Below are positions 6,054 to 7,486 of a stretch of DNA of 7,486 nucleotides, one piece after another. The translations under genes were made by a program, and so were the position numbers. The stretch spans positions 1 to 7,486 of the forward strand of contig JAMORN010000130.1 in NCBI GenBank assembly GCA_027063545.1, written 5' to 3'. Numbering within the stretch: position 1 is the first letter of the stretch; each line of letters starts with the position of its first letter. A model generated the notes under the pieces. The model worked only from the letters and a program-made list of their open reading frames with translations. It had not been told where the DNA came from and ran no database searches. This DNA comes from JAMORN01 sp027063545 [NCBI: bacterium] (GTDB lineage Bacteria; JAMORN01).

Positions 6054-7103
6054 CTATTGTTCCTTTTCTACCTTATTAGAATCGTTTTGCTCTTCCTCTT
6101 CTAAGCCTAAATATATCCTCACACTTCTATAAATCTCTTCAAAAATATCTGGATGATTTTTCATAAATTCTATAGCATTATCCTTTCCTTGGCCTAATTT
6201 TTCGTTTTTATATGAATACCAAGAGCCACTTTTATCTACAATTCCTGCTTCTACAGCAATATTTAATACATCACTATAAACCGAAAAACCTTCGCCATAT
6301 ATAACATCAACACTTGTTTGTCTGAATGGAGCAGCAAGTTTATTTTTTACTACCTTTATTGTTACTGTATCACCTAAAACTGCATCATTCTTTTTTAGTG
6401 TTTGAGATTTCTTTTTTAACTCAATTCTTATTGAAGCATAAAACTTTAAAGCATTACCTCCTGTTGTTACCTCTGGATTTCCAAACATCACGCCAACTTT
6501 GGATCTTAATTGATTTATAAATATCATACAAGTTTTTGATTTATTTACAGAAGAGGTTAATTTTCTTAAAGCCTGAGACATAAGCCTTGCTTGTAGAGCA
6601 ATGTTAGCATCACCCATATCACCTTCCAACTCTGCTCTTGGCACCAAGGCTGCAACTGAATCTATTATTATAACATCTATTGCTCCACTTCTAACAAGTG
6701 TTTCTGCTATTTCAAGAGCCTGCTCTCCATAATCAGGTTGGGAAACTAAAAGAGAATCAATATCAATACCTAAAGCTTTGGCATAATTTGGATCAAAAGC
6801 ATGTTCTGCATCAATAAAAGCAGCCACACCACCTTGTTTTTGAGCCTGAGCAACTACATGAAGCGCTAAGGTTGTTTTTCCTGAAGATTCATTACCATAT
6901 ATCTCAATTATTCTACCCCTTGGCATTCCACCAATTCCTAAAATAGCATCTACTGAAGGAATCCCTGTTGGTATAACCTCTGTTTGAGTGTGAGCCTTTT
7001 CCCCTAAAGCCATTATAGAGCCTTTTCCATAGGCCTTTTCTATTTGACTAATAACAGATTCTATTGCTTTTTTCTTATTTTTGTCTATATTTTCAAATGG
7101 CAT
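6054..7103 (-). CDS. recA: Recombinase RecA
   Basis: The protein has 349 residues (E. coli 353). RecA forms ATP-dependent filaments on single-stranded DNA, catalyses strand exchange and promotes LexA-type cleavage. Visible motifs are the N-terminal oligomerisation helix ([19 protein letters not shown], 13-31), Walker A GNESSGKT (70-77), catalytic Glu100 in FIDAEH, Walker [16 protein letters not shown] (144-158), loop L1 around EGDMGD (160-165), Gln198 in FINQLR and loop L2 with [20 protein letters not shown] (205-224). The second P-loop residue is Asn where E. coli has Pro. The C-terminus is acidic (LEEEEQND). The ATG is preceded by AGGGAGG 7 bases upstream (minus strand, 7111-7117), which supports this start. 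recG follows 13 bases downstream. There is no recX in the interval. Confidence 0.99.
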   Translation of the reverse strand: MPFENIDKNKKKAIESVISQIEKAYGKGSIMALGEKAHTQTEVIPTGIPSVDAILGIGGMPRGRIIEIYGNESSGKTTLALHVVAQAQKQGGVAAFIDAEHAFDPNYAKALGIDIDSLLVSQPDYGEQALEIAETLVRSGAIDVIIIDSVAALVPRAELEGDMGDANIALQARLMSQALRKLTSSVNKSKTCMIFINQLRSKVGVMFGNPEVTTGGNALKFYASIRIELKKKSQTLKKNDAVLGDTVTIKVVKNKLAAPFRQTSVDVIYGEGFSVYSDVLNIAVEAGIVDKSGSWYSYKNEKLGQGKDNAIEFMKNHPDIFEEIYRSVRIYLGLEEEEQNDSNKVEKEQ

Positions 7104-7141
7104 AGATTTACCTCCCTATCTTTAATTATTGAATTTATAAA

Positions 7142-7170
7142 AAAATAAAATAGGTTGGGTATATTTTCAA
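7142..7170 (-). promoter_or_regulatory. Candidate sigma-70-type promoter of recA-recG
   Basis: On the minus strand, TTGAAA (7165-7170) and TATTTT (7142-7147) are 17 bases apart, 39 bases before the recA ATG and beyond the end of the upstream gene. Spacing is ideal and the -35 matches 5 of 6. The -10 is weaker, and in such AT-rich DNA chance matches are frequent. No palindrome of the GAAC-N4-GTTC or CTGT-N8-ACAG LexA type was seen in the gap. Confidence 0.4.
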
Positions 7171-7196
7171 GAAAGAATTTTTTGTGAAAACAATAA

Positions 7197-7486
7197 TTAA
7201 AATAAATAAGTGTCTAATTCATTATATATTCTATCAAGTTCTTTTTTGAGTCTTGGATCTTTTTTATCTAACCAACCTTTATCAAACCAATAATGATAAG
7301 AAGTATGGACAATATTCCAACCTGCTCTTTTTAAAACCTTAATTCTTTCAATATGTTCATCTACTAGATATTTTCCTGTTTCATCAAAATGATTTTTACC
7401 ATCAACTTCTATTGCCACATATTTTTTATTATTTGTGTTATATAATACAAAATCTAATCTATATTTATTAACTGTTTTAACTTGAT
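7197..7486 (-). CDS. C-terminal part of a restriction-endonuclease-like (DUF559/MTES_1575-type) protein, 5' end outside window
   Basis: The frame is open from the right edge, giving about 95 residues. A GTG at 7418 is an internal Val codon, since VNKYRLDFVLYN…YVAIEVDGKNH reads as one domain across it. The pattern is an Asp in YRLDFVL, then IEVDG, then HIERIKVLKRAGWNIVHTSYH. This is characteristic of PD-(D/E)XK-like nuclease domains such as DUF559/Vsr-like or REase_MTES_1575. These occur alone or at the C-terminus of large helicase or AAA proteins. D of RLDF and E of IEVD are the probable metal ligands, with the usual Lys replaced by Asp. What lies N-terminal cannot be seen, so the substrate and full architecture are unknown. 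The stop is 93 bases before recA, in the same direction. Confidence 0.7.
   Translation of the reverse strand, partial: QVKTVNKYRLDFVLYNTNNKKYVAIEVDGKNHFDETGKYLVDEHIERIKVLKRAGWNIVHTSYHYWFDKGWLDKKDPRLKKELDRIYNELDTYLF

Noticed and set aside
6326-6520. Open frame of 64 residues on the + strand
   Set aside because: It is antisense within recA and Leu-rich from complementary coding. There is no ribosome-binding site.
7164-7190. TTTTCA…TGAAAA inverted repeat upstream of recA as terminator or SOS box
   Set aside because: The stem is 6 bases of nearly all A-T with a 15-base loop and does not match any known LexA box. It is probably chance in AT-rich DNA.
7197-7418. A complete 73-residue gene starting at GTG 7418 (minus)
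   Set aside because: The frame stays open to the right edge, and the sequence upstream of this GTG contains the Asp-bearing strand of the nuclease fold, so this is a truncated view of a longer gene.
1-7486. CRISPR arrays, tRNA or rRNA genes, insertion sequences, attachment sites
   Set aside because: No spaced direct repeats, cloverleaf-like sequences, transposase frames or target-site duplications were seen on reading the window. I could not run a dedicated search.

Overview
The window is AT-rich (roughly 30% GC by eye) bacterial chromosome. It encodes FlgA, FlgH and FlgI, which build the L- and P-rings around the flagellar rod. Those rings imply a motile, diderm bacterium with an outer membrane and peptidoglycan. 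The base composition, A/T-ending codons and a near-consensus sigma-54 promoter would fit several AT-rich diderm phyla, but I cannot name a phylum from the sequence.

Layout. Positions 2-3837 (+) hold a flagellar rod/ring operon in the order flgF (3' end only), flgG, flgA, flgH, flgI. flgF-flgG-flgA are tightly packed. A 102-base gap then separates flgA from flgH and holds a strong sigma-54-type -24/-12 match, so flgHI may have its own promoter. Positions 3838-3922 are a compact convergent intergenic region. It contains a C-rich tract (a G-quadruplex motif on the - strand) followed by a long hairpin that pairs fully only in the + strand RNA. Positions 3923-7103 (-) hold recA followed by recG, 13 bases apart, probably one transcript from a promoter just upstream of recA. 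Positions 7197-7486 (-) are the C-terminal end of a nuclease-like protein that runs off the window.

How the genes work together. FlgF and FlgG form the proximal and distal rod. FlgA chaperones the P-ring protein FlgI in the periplasm, and FlgH makes the outer-membrane L-ring. RecA carries out strand exchange and RecG remodels forks and branched DNA, so the second block is a recombination/repair unit.

The most unusual signal is in the flgI 3' untranslated region. Its pyrimidine tract is complementary to the atypical G-run ribosome-binding sites of both flgH (16 consecutive pairs, 14 of them Watson-Crick without interruption) and flgI (13 pairs). This suggests, but does not prove, an anti-Shine-Dalgarno feedback element within the flagellar ring mRNA. 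Other points of note are a FlgH with no cysteine, hence no lipobox, and a terminator-like hairpin inside the start of recG that is built from GC-ending codons.
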